Source of the DNA: an uncultured Paracoccaceae bacterium
GTDB lineage: Bacteria > Pseudomonadota > Alphaproteobacteria > Rhodobacterales > Rhodobacteraceae
Reading direction: 5' to 3'
NCBI GenBank assembly: GCA_937916485.1
Contig: CALFSV010000180.1
Location: 1-10,450, forward strand
Length of the DNA: 10,450 nucleotides
The position numbers were made by a program, and so were the translations under genes. Position 1 is the first letter of the stretch. Each line of letters starts with the position of its first letter. A model generated the notes under the pieces. The model saw only the letters and a list, made by a program, of their open reading frames with translations, was not told where the DNA came from and ran no database searches. Shown here piece after piece: positions 1 through 8,105 of this stretch.

Positions 1-66
1 CCCCGCGTCGGGTCATACATCCGTGCAAACCGTGAAGGCTCCAGACATTGCGGGAGGCTCACTGAA

Positions 67-1332
67 ATGGATGCGTCTGCGAGTACCTTGGCGCCAGAAA
101 TTGGAGACGTAAAATTAAGCTGCGCTAGCAACCCGATGCGAGTTTTAAATCGTCTCCTAGCACCATATCAATTGCAAAACCTCTCAGTTTTGGTCATCGT
201 CGTCGTTATGGATTTCTTGAATGTCAGCCACAGCAACTTTTTGGTTGGAATGTCGTGCGTTGTCGCGATGGTCTCTGCCTTTACAGGGCTTTCGTTGACG
301 CGCGATCTGGCGGACAGAGTGATGCTTCACAAAAAAGTGTCTATTGCCTTGGCATCGGTGGTCTTGGGCGGCGGTATCTGGGCCATGCATTTTGTGGCCA
401 TGCTGGGCTTACAGTTGCCGATCTTGTTTTATTATGATGCCGCAATCACATTGGTCTCGGCTTTGACCGCTATTTTATTGGTCGGCGCAGCGTTGATCCT
501 TTTGCACTTTTTCCAACGGACGCCGCTCATCATCTCGCTGGCCGGGAGCGTTGTGGGTGTGGGCGTTCTTGTCATGCACTACATCGGCATGGCTGCTCTT
601 GAACTTTGTCGCGCAGTCTACACTACAACCGGTGTCTTCTTGTCATCCCTGGTCGCCATTGCGCTTTGCATTTTGGCATTCTGGATTGCCTACGGTCGAC
701 GCACAAACCGCAATATCATTTGGGGGACAATCTGTTTCGCAGGGGCCGTATGCTCGGTTCATTTCCTTGCGATGGCAGGTACTAACTTTGCACCAGAACC
801 CGCCATCGCAGAATTTGGTCCCTCCATGAGCAACGAGACACTGGCCCTTGGCGTTATCTTCTTCAGCTTTGTAATTTTCGGGGCCTGTTTGTGGGTGAGC
901 GTGACCTACTTGGTCGTAGCCACAGACAAAACGGCGACAAGTGAGCAAAGCAATCTGCAGACCGCTCCTGTAAGGGCGCGGGACCTACACATCCCATGCG
1001 AGCGGGATGGCGGTAAAGTCTTTGTCCTATCATGGGACGTACGTTTTGTGCGTGCAGATGGCCATTACACCCAAGTCTACACAGCCGACGAAAGGTTGTT
1101 CTGCGCTTGGCCCATCACCGAAGCTTCCAAACGTCTATTGCCTGCGGGGTTCTTGCAAACGCATCGCAGCTATTTGGTGAATCCGCATCACGTGGTACGG
1201 TTCGAAAGAACCAAGGACGCGGGGCGATGCCTTTTTGAGAGTGACGGTCTGCCGCCAGCGCCAGTGAGCCGAACAAAGTTAAAGGTCATCGGCGAAGCGC
1301 TTGCGTCAACTCGCGGCGTAGTTCGTGAATAA
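67..1332 (+). CDS. coxC: MHYT-LytTR membrane-bound transcriptional regulator, CoxC-like
   Basis: Likely signal-responsive regulator of the downstream CO dehydrogenase genes. The N-terminal half (about residues 38-285) is a run of hydrophobic segments, and three MHYT-type motifs lie near segment ends: MHFVAM (107-112), MHYIGM (170-175) and VHFLAM (231-236). MHYT domains have been proposed to bind a metal and sense a diatomic gas such as CO, O2 or NO; this is family-level inference. A linker around 285-305 leads to a LytTR DNA-binding domain (about 308-412), with ADGHYTQVY (330-338), HRSYLVNP (366-373) and VSRTKLKVI (400-408) typical of that fold. The MHYT plus LytTR architecture is that of CoxC and CoxH of Afipia (Oligotropha) carboxidovorans, and the place directly before coxM favours CoxC. 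The ATG at 67 has GGAGG at 53-57, nine bases upstream. No heme PAS domain is present, so it is not RcoM. Confidence 0.9.
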   Translation: MDASASTLAPEIGDVKLSCASNPMRVLNRLLAPYQLQNLSVLVIVVVMDFLNVSHSNFLVGMSCVVAMVSAFTGLSLTRDLADRVMLHKKVSIALASVVLGGGIWAMHFVAMLGLQLPILFYYDAAITLVSALTAILLVGAALILLHFFQRTPLIISLAGSVVGVGVLVMHYIGMAALELCRAVYTTTGVFLSSLVAIALCILAFWIAYGRRTNRNIIWGTICFAGAVCSVHFLAMAGTNFAPEPAIAEFGPSMSNETLALGVIFFSFVIFGACLWVSVTYLVVATDKTATSEQSNLQTAPVRARDLHIPCERDGGKVFVLSWDVRFVRADGHYTQVYTADERLFCAWPITEASKRLLPAGFLQTHRSYLVNPHHVVRFERTKDAGRCLFESDGLPPAPVSRTKLKVIGEALASTRGVVRE

Positions 1333-1350
1333 AAGTGCGCAGTTCGTGCA
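1319..1350 (+). promoter_or_regulatory. Candidate LytTR operator: two AGTTCGTG direct repeats 21 bp apart
   Basis: AGTTCGTG occurs at 1320-1327 and again at 1341-1348, so the repeat starts are exactly 21 bp apart (two helical turns). Both continue into a similar AT-rich tail (AATAA after the first, CAATAA after the second). LytTR regulators typically bind two direct repeats of about 9 bp with a GTT core on one face of the helix, and GTTCGT fits the second half of the usual consensus (GTT, any base, purine, G/T). The first copy overlaps the last codons of coxC. The site lies about 100 bp before the coxM start. A functional role is inferred from pattern and position only. Confidence 0.5.
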
Positions 1351-1373
1351 ATAACGCCGTGTTTCATTAATTT

Positions 1374-1402
1374 TTGCGTGTGTCCGTTTGCTGCGGTCTA
1401 CA
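1374..1402 (+). promoter_or_regulatory. Weak possible sigma70-type promoter for coxMSL
   Basis: TTGCGT at 1374-1379 and TCTACA at 1397-1402 are separated by 17 bp. The -10-like element is poor, matching TATAAT at three of six positions, as might be expected of an activator-dependent promoter. It lies about 25 bp downstream of the AGTTCGTG repeats and about 45 bp before the coxM ATG. This is a guess from spacing; no other stronger pair was seen between coxC and coxM. Confidence 0.25.
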
Positions 1403-1447
1403 GTCTTTCGTCAGATTGAATACGTTCGCCTCATGGAGAAAGCGCTT

Positions 1448-2302
1448 ATGATTCCAGCCGCATTTGAATATTACCGACCTAAGGATATGGACAAAGTCCT
1501 ATCCATTCTCGAGGAGCATGGCGATGATGCGCGTGTCATGGCGGGTGGGCACAGCCTGATACCTATGATGAAACTGCGCATGGCTGACGTTCCGCATCTG
1601 ATCGACCTTCAAGATGTTGGAGGCATGTCAGAGATCGAGATTGGCGCAGACACCATCAAGATCGGTGCGCTTGTCACGCAATCGGACATTATTGATCATG
1701 CAGCCCTTGCAGATGTGGCACCAATCCTGCGCGAAGCTGCGTTGCAGATCGCTGATCCGCAGGTCCGTTATATGGGCACTTTGGGTGGCAATATTGCAAA
1801 CGGCGATCCAGGCAACGACATGCCAGGTTTGATGCAATGTCTTGCTGCCAGTTTTACCGTCGTCGGACAGAACGGTGAACGCGTCATCCCCGCTCGCGAG
1901 TTCTACGAAGCGGCCTACGTGACCGCACGCGAAGATGGCGAGGTTTTGACCGCAGTCACAATCCCACGTCCCAAGGGCGGCTACGCATATGAAAAGCAGA
2001 AGCGCAAGATCGGTGACTATGCGACGGCCGCTGCTTCAGTTCAGATTGTGAATGACGATGGAAAATGCGTAAGCGCCGCGATCGCGATGACGAACCTGAG
2101 CGACACGCCCGTATTTTCAAAAACCGCAGGTGATGCACTTGTCGGGACATCAGTGGATGACGCCGCATTAAAGGCTGCCGTGGCCGCCATGCTTGGCGAT
2201 ATCGACCCGACCGAAGATAACCGCGGGCCTGTCGCGTTCAAAAACCACGTCGCTGGCGTCATCCTGCGCCGCGCGATCGCACGCGCCTGGTCGCGGGCGT
2301 AA
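1448..2302 (+). CDS. coxM: Aerobic CO dehydrogenase medium subunit (FAD-binding flavoprotein)
   Basis: FAD-carrying subunit of the (LMS)2 Mo-Cu CO dehydrogenase. It takes electrons from the CoxS iron-sulfur clusters and passes them to the respiratory chain. The product is 284 residues, the usual size for CoxM. The N-terminus [11 protein letters not shown] is typical, and the two FAD pyrophosphate-binding motifs AGGHS (32-36) and TLGGN (111-115) sit where they do in the A. carboxidovorans protein. The C-terminal region resembles the CO dehydrogenase flavoprotein C-domain. The ATG at 1448 is chosen because GGAGA (1435-1439) lies eight bases upstream and the family begins here. The frame stays open upstream to an ATG at 1433 and a TTG at 1388, which would add non-conserved residues. 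It is the first gene of the structural M-S-L set. Confidence 0.95.
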   Translation: MIPAAFEYYRPKDMDKVLSILEEHGDDARVMAGGHSLIPMMKLRMADVPHLIDLQDVGGMSEIEIGADTIKIGALVTQSDIIDHAALADVAPILREAALQIADPQVRYMGTLGGNIANGDPGNDMPGLMQCLAASFTVVGQNGERVIPAREFYEAAYVTAREDGEVLTAVTIPRPKGGYAYEKQKRKIGDYATAAASVQIVNDDGKCVSAAIAMTNLSDTPVFSKTAGDALVGTSVDDAALKAAVAAMLGDIDPTEDNRGPVAFKNHVAGVILRRAIARAWSRA

Positions 2303-2312
2303 GGAGAAAATC

Positions 2313-2807
2313 ATGTCAAAGAAAAAACACGTCACCCTGAACGTAAACGGCAAGACAGAGGAATTTCTGGCTGAGCCACGCGAGTTGCTGATCTACACAC
2401 TACGTGAGCGTCTGAATATCACAGGGCCGCATATCGGTTGTGAAACGTCCCATTGCGGCGCTTGCACCGTTACGATCAATGGCAAATCTGTCAAATCCTG
2501 CACCATGTTTGCAGTGCAAGCCGAAGGCGCTGAGATCACAACCATCGAAGGCATCGGTGGGCCGGATAATTTGCATCCGCTGCAAGAGGCTTTCAAGGAG
2601 CATCACGGGCTTCAGTGCGGCTATTGCACGCCTGGTATGATCACGCGGGCCACTAAGCTGCTTGAGGAGATTCCAAACCCAACCGAAGCAGAAATCCGCT
2701 TTGGCATGGCTGGCAATCTTTGCCGGTGCACAGGCTACCAGAACATTGTGAAATCCATTCAGGCGGCTGCGGCCCAGATGAGTGCAGCCAAGGAGGCCGC
2801 AGAATGA
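2313..2807 (+). CDS. coxS: Aerobic CO dehydrogenase small subunit (two [2Fe-2S] clusters)
   Basis: Iron-sulfur subunit that carries electrons from the molybdenum site of CoxL to the FAD of CoxM. The 164-residue product has the normal family length and both cluster domains. The N-terminal plant-ferredoxin-like cluster has Cys43, Cys48, Cys51 and Cys63 (CETSHCGAC then C). The C-terminal helical cluster has Cys102 and Cys105 (CGYC) with Cys137 and Cys139 (CRC). All eight ligands are present. The start at 2313 is set by GGAG at 2303-2306, which directly follows the coxM stop codon, and by the conserved N-terminus; upstream in-frame starts lie inside coxM. The gap to coxM is 10 bases. The stop overlaps the coxL start as ATGA. 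Confidence 0.97.
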   Translation: MSKKKHVTLNVNGKTEEFLAEPRELLIYTLRERLNITGPHIGCETSHCGACTVTINGKSVKSCTMFAVQAEGAEITTIEGIGGPDNLHPLQEAFKEHHGLQCGYCTPGMITRATKLLEEIPNPTEAEIRFGMAGNLCRCTGYQNIVKSIQAAAAQMSAAKEAAE

Positions 2808-5230
2808 AAGACGAAATCACACGCGAAGAACGGGTCGATAACCTCAAAGGCATGGGCTGCTCGCGCAAGCGGGTAGAGGATGCCCGGTTTACGCAAGGCA
2901 AAGGCAACTACGTCGATGATATCAAACTGGACGGCATGCTGTTTGGCGACTTTGTCCGCTCGCCCTATGCGCACGCGCGGGTGAAAAGCATCAACAAGGA
3001 TACGGCACTTAAGGTGCCCGGCGTTCTGGCGGTGCTGACAGCCGACGACCTGCGGCCGCTGGGCCTGCACTGGATGCCAACGCTGGCCGGTGACAAGCAG
3101 ATGGTTTTGGCCGATGGCAAGGTGTTGTTTCAAGGGCAAGAGGTTGCTTTTGTTGTGGCCGAAGACCGCTACGCTGCTGCTGATGGCATTGAAGCCGTCG
3201 AAGTAGAGTATGAAGAACTGCCGGTACTTGTGAATCCGTTTGAGGCACTGAAATCTGATGTGGTCCTTCGCGAGGATCTTGTGGCCGCAGACGGGTCTAT
3301 CCCCGCCGGCGCGCACGGTCCACGCAAGCATCACAACCATATCTTTACATGGGAAGCTGGTGACAAAGACCCTACTGAAGAAGTCATTGCCAACGCTGAG
3401 GTCGTGGCCGAAGAATCAATGTACTACCACCGCACCCATCCGTGTCCGCTTGAAACCTGCGGCTGCGTGGCCTCGATGGACAAGGTTAATGGTAAGCTGA
3501 CCCTGTGGGGCACTTTTCAGGCACCTCATGCCATTCGCACCGTGGTCAGCCTGATTTCAGGGATCGAAGAACACAACATTCGCGTTGTTTCACCCGACAT
3601 TGGCGGCGGCTTTGGCAACAAGGTCGGGGCGTATCCGGGCTATGTCTGTTCCGTCGTTGCCTCAATCGTCACGGGTAAACCCGTGAAATGGATTGAAGAT
3701 CGCATGGACAATTTGATGACCACCGCCTTTGCGCGTGATTATCACATGACCGGTAAGATCAGTGCCACCAAAGAGGGCAAGATCACTGGCCTACAATGTC
3801 ACGTGACGGCCGATCATGGCGGTTTTGATGCCTGTGCTGATCCCACAAAATTCCCAGCGGGTTTCATGAATATTTGCACCGGATCGTATGACATTCCTAC
3901 AGCATTTCTTGAAGTCGACGGCGTCTATACAAACAAAGCCCCCGGCGGCGTTAGCTATCGTTGTTCATTCCGAGTGACCGAAGCCGTGTATTTCATCGAG
4001 CGCATGATCGAGGTCCTCGCTATCAAGTTGAACATGGACTCGGCTGAACTGCGACGGATCAATTTTATCAAGAAAGAGCAGTTCCCCTACAAAGCGGCTT
4101 TGGGCTGGGAATACGACAGCGGCGACTATCACACAGCATGGGACAAGGCGCTCAAGACGGTTGACTACGATGGGTTACGCGCTGAACAGGCGCAGCGAGT
4201 CGAAGATTTTAAGGCCGGCAAAACTCGCAAGTTGATGGGTATTGGCCTCAGTTTCTTTACGGAAATTGTTGGTGCTGGTCCGGTTAAAAATTGTGATATC
4301 CTTGGCCTCGGTATGTTCGATAGCTGTGAAATCCGTATCCACCCAACAGGTTCGGCGATTGCACGGCTTGGAACCATCAGCCAGGGTCAAGGGCACGCGA
4401 CCACGTTTGCGCAAATCCTTGCGTCCGAGATTGGTTTGCCCGCGGATAGCATCACCATCGAGGAAGGTGACACCGACACCGCACCTTATGGGCTTGGCAC
4501 ATATGGCTCTCGCTCTACTCCGGTGGCAGGGGCTGCTACGGCCATGGCGGGGCGTAAAATCCGCGCCAAGGCACAGATGATTGCCGCGTATCTGCTAGAG
4601 GTTCACGACAACGATGTGGAATTCGACGTAGATCGTTTTGCCGTCAAAGGTGCTCCTGAAAAGTTCAAGACGATGAAGGAAATCGCCTTTGCGGCCTACA
4701 ATCAGGCTATTCCAGGGTTGGAGCCAGGTCTGGAAGCGGTCAGCTATTACGACCCGCCCAACATGACCTATCCATTCGGGGCGTATGTCTGCGTCATGGA
4801 CATTGATGTAGATACAGGTGTTCCGGAAATTCGCCGCTTCTATGCGCTGGATGACTGTGGTACGCGGATTAATCCGATGATCATCGAAGGTCAGGTGCAC
4901 GGTGGTTTGACCGAAGCGCTCGCCGTCGCCCTGGGGCAAGAGATCGCCTACGACGACATGGGTAACGTCAAAACGGGGACATTGATGGACTTCTTCTTGC
5001 CGACCGCGTGGGAAGTGCCGAACTATGAAACGGACTTCACAGTCACCCCATCTCCGCACCATCCCATCGGTGCAAAAGGCGTCGGAGAAAGCCCGCACGT
5101 GGGAGGCGTTCCATGTTTTTCCAATGCGGTGCAGGATGCGTTCCGCCCGTTTGGGAATACCCACACGAACATGCCCCACGATCACTGGCGGATTTGGCGC
5201 ACGGCCAATGAACTTGGCCTGCATGATTGA
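2804..5230 (+). CDS. coxL: Form I aerobic CO dehydrogenase large subunit (Mo-Cu active site)
   Basis: Catalytic subunit: oxidises CO with water to CO2, two protons and two electrons at a Mo-S-Cu centre with molybdopterin cytosine dinucleotide. The product is 808 residues, as in known form I enzymes (about 809). The diagnostic loop reads SYRCSFR (384-390), which marks form I; form II proteins have AYRGAGR. Cys387 corresponds to the copper-binding Cys388 of A. carboxidovorans. Gln239 in FQAPHA and Glu762 in GVGESPH match its active-site Gln240 and Glu763, and the GGGFG motif (267-271) is present. The only deviation in the signature is Ser for the usual Ala before Tyr. The ATG at 2804 overlaps the coxS stop by four bases and has AGGAGG at 2791-2796, seven bases upstream. 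No break or frameshift is visible, so the enzyme looks intact. Confidence 0.98.
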   Translation: MKDEITREERVDNLKGMGCSRKRVEDARFTQGKGNYVDDIKLDGMLFGDFVRSPYAHARVKSINKDTALKVPGVLAVLTADDLRPLGLHWMPTLAGDKQMVLADGKVLFQGQEVAFVVAEDRYAAADGIEAVEVEYEELPVLVNPFEALKSDVVLREDLVAADGSIPAGAHGPRKHHNHIFTWEAGDKDPTEEVIANAEVVAEESMYYHRTHPCPLETCGCVASMDKVNGKLTLWGTFQAPHAIRTVVSLISGIEEHNIRVVSPDIGGGFGNKVGAYPGYVCSVVASIVTGKPVKWIEDRMDNLMTTAFARDYHMTGKISATKEGKITGLQCHVTADHGGFDACADPTKFPAGFMNICTGSYDIPTAFLEVDGVYTNKAPGGVSYRCSFRVTEAVYFIERMIEVLAIKLNMDSAELRRINFIKKEQFPYKAALGWEYDSGDYHTAWDKALKTVDYDGLRAEQAQRVEDFKAGKTRKLMGIGLSFFTEIVGAGPVKNCDILGLGMFDSCEIRIHPTGSAIARLGTISQGQGHATTFAQILASEIGLPADSITIEEGDTDTAPYGLGTYGSRSTPVAGAATAMAGRKIRAKAQMIAAYLLEVHDNDVEFDVDRFAVKGAPEKFKTMKEIAFAAYNQAIPGLEPGLEAVSYYDPPNMTYPFGAYVCVMDIDVDTGVPEIRRFYALDDCGTRINPMIIEGQVHGGLTEALAVALGQEIAYDDMGNVKTGTLMDFFLPTAWEVPNYETDFTVTPSPHHPIGAKGVGESPHVGGVPCFSNAVQDAFRPFGNTHTNMPHDHWRIWRTANELGLHD

Positions 5231-5240
5231 TGGAAGCGAT

Positions 5241-5262
5241 AGGGCGGGATCACACCCGCCCT
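5241..5262 (+). other. Perfect stem-loop between coxL and coxD
   Basis: AGGGCGGG (5241-5248) pairs perfectly with CCCGCCCT (5255-5262) across a six-base loop, ATCACA. It begins 10 bases after the coxL stop and ends two bases before the GGGGA ribosome binding site (5265-5269) of coxD. Only three T bases are present at its 3' edge (5262-5264), so a strong intrinsic terminator is unlikely. A partial terminator, an RNase-stop element stabilising the coxMSL message, or an element limiting coxD translation would all fit. The structure is seen; the role is inferred. Confidence 0.6.
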
Positions 5263-5275
5263 TTGGGGAATTCTG

Positions 5276-6151
5276 ATGACTTGGAAAGATCTGCAAACTG
5301 CCCTTGGCGGCGAAGGATACGTGGCTTCTGACGACCTGGCGGTTGCTTTGCAACTCGCCTTGTCATTAGGGCGGCCACTATTGCTCGAGGGGGCTGCCGG
5401 TGTTGGTAAAACCGAAATCGCGCGGGCGTTATCGGCGGTCAAAGACACAAAGCTGATCCGTTTGCAGTGCTACGAAGGGCTGGACGCCGCGCAGGCGATC
5501 TATGAATGGAACTATCAGCGTCAACTGCTCAGCATTCGTGCAGCTTCTGAGGACGGCGTCACGGGCAAAGCTGTTGAGGATCGCATTTTCTCGCGGGATT
5601 TCTTGCTGGAAAGACCGCTGCTTGCTGCGATAACGCAAGAGGCGCCACCTGTGTTGTTGATTGATGAGATTGACAGAGCGGATGAAGAATTCGAAGCCTA
5701 TTTATTGGAAGTGCTGTCTGATTTTCAGATTTCCATCCCAGAATTGGGCACAATCACCGCGACAACGCGGCCTATCGTGATCTTGACGTCGAATGGCACA
5801 CGCGATCTCTCGGACGCGCTAAGACGGCGTTGTCTTTATACCTACGTTGCATATCCTGAACGTGCGACTGAACTGGCAATATTGAAAGCGCGCTGTCCAG
5901 AGGTGGACGTGCGGCTAGGGGAACAGATCGTGGGATTTGTCCAGAAACTGCGCGGAGAAGACCTCGAAAAGACTCCCGGTATCGCAGAAATGCTGGACTT
6001 TGCCGCGGCTCTGATGGGGTTGGGTATTGCCGATTTGACCGCTGACCCAGCCGTTCTACAATCGACGCTGACTACTTTGCTAAAGACCCAGAGCGATAAA
6101 GCCCAGATAACGCCCGAGGTCGCAGGGCGTATCGCAGGCAAAGCGGCATGA
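5276..6151 (+). CDS. coxD: CoxD, MoxR-family AAA+ ATPase for CO dehydrogenase maturation
   Basis: AAA+ ATPase of the MoxR type. In A. carboxidovorans CoxD is needed to add the sulfur that bridges Mo and Cu in apo-CoxL, acting as an ATP-driven chaperone. The 291-residue product shows a Walker A GAAGVGKT (39-46), Walker B VLLIDE (126-131) followed by IDRAD, a sensor-1 TSN (171-173) and an arginine-rich RRR (183-185) at the expected arginine-finger position. The start at 5276 has GGGGA seven to eleven bases upstream and follows the stem-loop after coxL. The stop overlaps the coxE start as ATGA, so the two are probably translationally coupled; MoxR ATPases usually work with VWA proteins such as CoxE. 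No odd features were seen. Confidence 0.93.
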   Translation: MTWKDLQTALGGEGYVASDDLAVALQLALSLGRPLLLEGAAGVGKTEIARALSAVKDTKLIRLQCYEGLDAAQAIYEWNYQRQLLSIRAASEDGVTGKAVEDRIFSRDFLLERPLLAAITQEAPPVLLIDEIDRADEEFEAYLLEVLSDFQISIPELGTITATTRPIVILTSNGTRDLSDALRRRCLYTYVAYPERATELAILKARCPEVDVRLGEQIVGFVQKLRGEDLEKTPGIAEMLDFAAALMGLGIADLTADPAVLQSTLTTLLKTQSDKAQITPEVAGRIAGKAA

Positions 6152-7329
6152 GCCGTGTTACGAAATTTGCGGCCCGCGATCCTAGCCCATCTGCGCGCAT
6201 CGTGGGCTTCATTGCGCACCTTCGCGAAAACGGTCTGCGGTTGGGCGTTGCTGAGGCAGACTTGGCCATGTCTGCACTTGTCGAGATTGACGCCATACAA
6301 CCTGGCGACAGCCGCCGGGCTTTGCGCGCCGTATGCACAGGGTGCAAGGAAGAGGCCGAGCGGTTTGACGATCTGTTCGACAGTTACTGGATGGACATGG
6401 GTCGAGTTCGGCAAAAAGTTACTCCGTCGTTGAGCAATGCCGTAAACGACGGCGTCCATTCATCGAGTGACGCCACGGGCGAACACACGGGAAGTACCGG
6501 ATCGGCGACTGCGCCAGATGGTCAGGAAGGTGCTGCTGACAGCGATGGGACTGGTAAACTGATCGCCTCGGAGAATCGCAACCTGAACCGTAGTGATCTA
6601 CGTGATTTGGTGCGGCCCGAAGAAATTTCCGAGGCAGAGGATGTCGCCCGCCAGATCGGGGCTGCGTTGCGCGACAAACGCTCTCGTCGCCGCGTTGCTG
6701 CGCGCAAAGGCGATAGGTTGCATTTTCGCAAAACTATTCGCAGTAGCCTTGCCACGGGTGGTGAACCCCTGCGCCTTTTGCGCAAGCGTCGCCCCGATCG
6801 CACGCGCAAGATTGTGGCCTTGTGCGACGTGTCAGGGTCTATGTCCTTATATGCCCGAGTATTTCTAGCCTTTTTGGCCGGGCTGATGCGGGCGGATACG
6901 GCGGCTGATGCCTATCTTTTTCACACGCGGCTTGTGCGAATTACCGAGGCACTGCGCGACAAAGATGCAATGCGTGCCATTGGACGCCTGTCATTGATGG
7001 CCGATGGATTCGGGGGGGGGTCAAAGATTGGGCAGTCTCTGATGCGCTTTGCGGACACTTACGCCAAACGGTTCGTCGATGGGCGCAGTGTCGTTCTGAT
7101 CCTGTCGGACGGATATGACACAGAACCGCCAGCCATGATCGCTGCCGCGTTGGAAAAACTGCGAAAACGTGGCTGCAAAGTAATCTGGCTGAACCCTTTA
7201 AAAGGTTGGGCGGATTATGCGCCCATAGCAGAGGGAATGGCCGCCGCGCTTCCGTATCTGGACACCTTTAAAGCCGCAAACACACTCGCTGATCTGGCAG
7301 CGCTTGAACATGATCTGGTTTCCCTTTGA
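6148..7329 (+). CDS. coxE: CoxE, von Willebrand factor A domain maturation protein
   Basis: VWA-domain partner of the CoxD ATPase; in A. carboxidovorans CoxE is required for copper insertion into the CO dehydrogenase site. The product is 393 residues. A helical N-terminal part (1-90) is followed by a low-complexity stretch rich in Ser, Thr, Gly and Asp (about 93-140), then a very basic segment (about 174-222, many Arg and Lys). The VWA domain fills the C-terminus. Its MIDAS metal site is visible as DVSGSMS (227-233), a Ser at 292 in GGGSKIG where family members often have Thr, and LSDGYDT (319-325). A nine-G homopolymer (7012-7020) encodes the Gly-Gly-Gly of this loop. The start overlaps coxD by four bases and the stop overlaps coxF. 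Confidence 0.92.
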   Translation: MSRVTKFAARDPSPSARIVGFIAHLRENGLRLGVAEADLAMSALVEIDAIQPGDSRRALRAVCTGCKEEAERFDDLFDSYWMDMGRVRQKVTPSLSNAVNDGVHSSSDATGEHTGSTGSATAPDGQEGAADSDGTGKLIASENRNLNRSDLRDLVRPEEISEAEDVARQIGAALRDKRSRRRVAARKGDRLHFRKTIRSSLATGGEPLRLLRKRRPDRTRKIVALCDVSGSMSLYARVFLAFLAGLMRADTAADAYLFHTRLVRITEALRDKDAMRAIGRLSLMADGFGGGSKIGQSLMRFADTYAKRFVDGRSVVLILSDGYDTEPPAMIAAALEKLRKRGCKVIWLNPLKGWADYAPIAEGMAAALPYLDTFKAANTLADLAALEHDLVSL

Positions 7330-8105
7330 CACAAGCCGAAATCTTCTCAACTGATTTGTCCATGGCCGCGCAGCAATTACGCGACAAGGATGAACCTTTT
7401 GCCTTTGCGACTATTGTGCGCACGGCCGGATCAACTGCGGCCAAACCGGGAGCGAAGGCGCTGCTCAGCGCGGATGGAACGATCTTGCAAGGCTGGCTCG
7501 GTGGTGGCTGCACCCGTGGTGCCGTAAAGCGGGCAACCCTTCAGGCCCTGCGTGACGGCAAACCGCAACTTGTGTCAGTCGCGCCCGAAGACCTTTTGGC
7601 TAAAAAGGGTATCGCCGCTGGCGACACTATCGACGGTACGCGGTTTGCCCGCAATGGCTGCCCTTCTCGCGGGACAGTCGACATATTCATCGAACCTTGT
7701 TTGCCCGCACCGCAGCTTGTGGTTTTAGGTGCGTCACCCGTCGCACAAGCACTCAGTTCCTTTGCGCCGCAATTTCATTGGTCGGTCGCCGCAACCTTGG
7801 CGCAGAAGAAGCCACATCAACAGCAATTTGTTGTCGTTGCCACCCAAGGACAGGGCGACCTTGATGCACTGAAATCTGCACTGAGCGAAAAAAAAGATCA
7901 TGTGGCGTTTGTTGGAAGTCGCCGCAAATACGCTGTACTTGCTGAAAAGCTTGTGGCAGCGGGGATTGATCGCTCACTTATTGAAAGCGTTCAAGCGCCC
8001 GCAGGTCTGAATTTAGGTGCCGTAACACCCGAGGAGATCGCTTTGTCGATACTTGCACAGTTTGTTCAGATCAGGCGTATGGCGGTGAAACCAAGCCATG
8101 CGTGA
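7326..8105 (+). CDS. coxF: CoxF, XdhC-family maturation protein with TTG start
   Basis: XdhC/CoxI-family protein. XdhC of xanthine dehydrogenase binds Mo cofactor and helps insert it in sulfurated form; CoxF is thought to act with CoxD and CoxE in completing the Cu-S-Mo site, but its step is not well defined. The 259-residue product has a first XdhC motif GWLGGGCTRGAV (56-67, Cys62), a second block NGCPSRGTVDIFIEP (110-124, Cys112) and a C-terminal Rossmann-like part beginning LVVLGASPVA (131-140), with GAVTPEEIALSI (231-242) near the end. The chosen start is TTG at 7326, overlapping the coxE stop as TTGA. No clear Shine-Dalgarno is visible, so reinitiation after coxE is likely. An ATG at 7362 is the first in-frame ATG but also lacks a ribosome binding site. 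The stop overlaps mocA by eight bases. Confidence 0.85.
   Translation: MTQAEIFSTDLSMAAQQLRDKDEPFAFATIVRTAGSTAAKPGAKALLSADGTILQGWLGGGCTRGAVKRATLQALRDGKPQLVSVAPEDLLAKKGIAAGDTIDGTRFARNGCPSRGTVDIFIEPCLPAPQLVVLGASPVAQALSSFAPQFHWSVAATLAQKKPHQQQFVVVATQGQGDLDALKSALSEKKDHVAFVGSRRKYAVLAEKLVAAGIDRSLIESVQAPAGLNLGAVTPEEIALSILAQFVQIRRMAVKPSHA

Noticed and set aside
1..66. Short upstream stretch examined for promoter or gene end
   Set aside because: Apart from the GGAGG ribosome binding site at 53-57 nothing convincing is present in so short a piece.
67..1332. Regulator considered as RcoM or as a GGDEF/EAL signalling protein
   Set aside because: No PAS domain and no GGDEF or EAL motifs; the membrane MHYT plus LytTR layout fits CoxC/CoxH.
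1410..1419. GTCAGATTGAAT before coxM resembling the IS end motif GTCAGATTAAAC
   Set aside because: A short match of about ten bases with no other IS features around it; probably chance.
1388..1447. Upstream extension of coxM from TTG 1388 or ATG 1433
   Set aside because: The added residues are not family-like, while ATG 1448 gives the standard N-terminus and has a well-placed GGAGA.
2193..2312. Upstream in-frame extension of coxS into coxM
   Set aside because: The extension is coxM sequence read in another frame; ATG 2313 has its own ribosome binding site and the conserved N-terminus.
2759..3340. Minus-strand open frame (193 codons) opposite coxS/coxL
   Set aside because: Antisense to conserved coding sequence, no ribosome binding site or family resemblance.
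4595..5353. Long open frame on the minus strand (252 codons) across the end of coxL and start of coxD
   Set aside because: It lies opposite strongly conserved coxL codons and its translation resembles no protein family I know; it is a shadow of coxL codon use.
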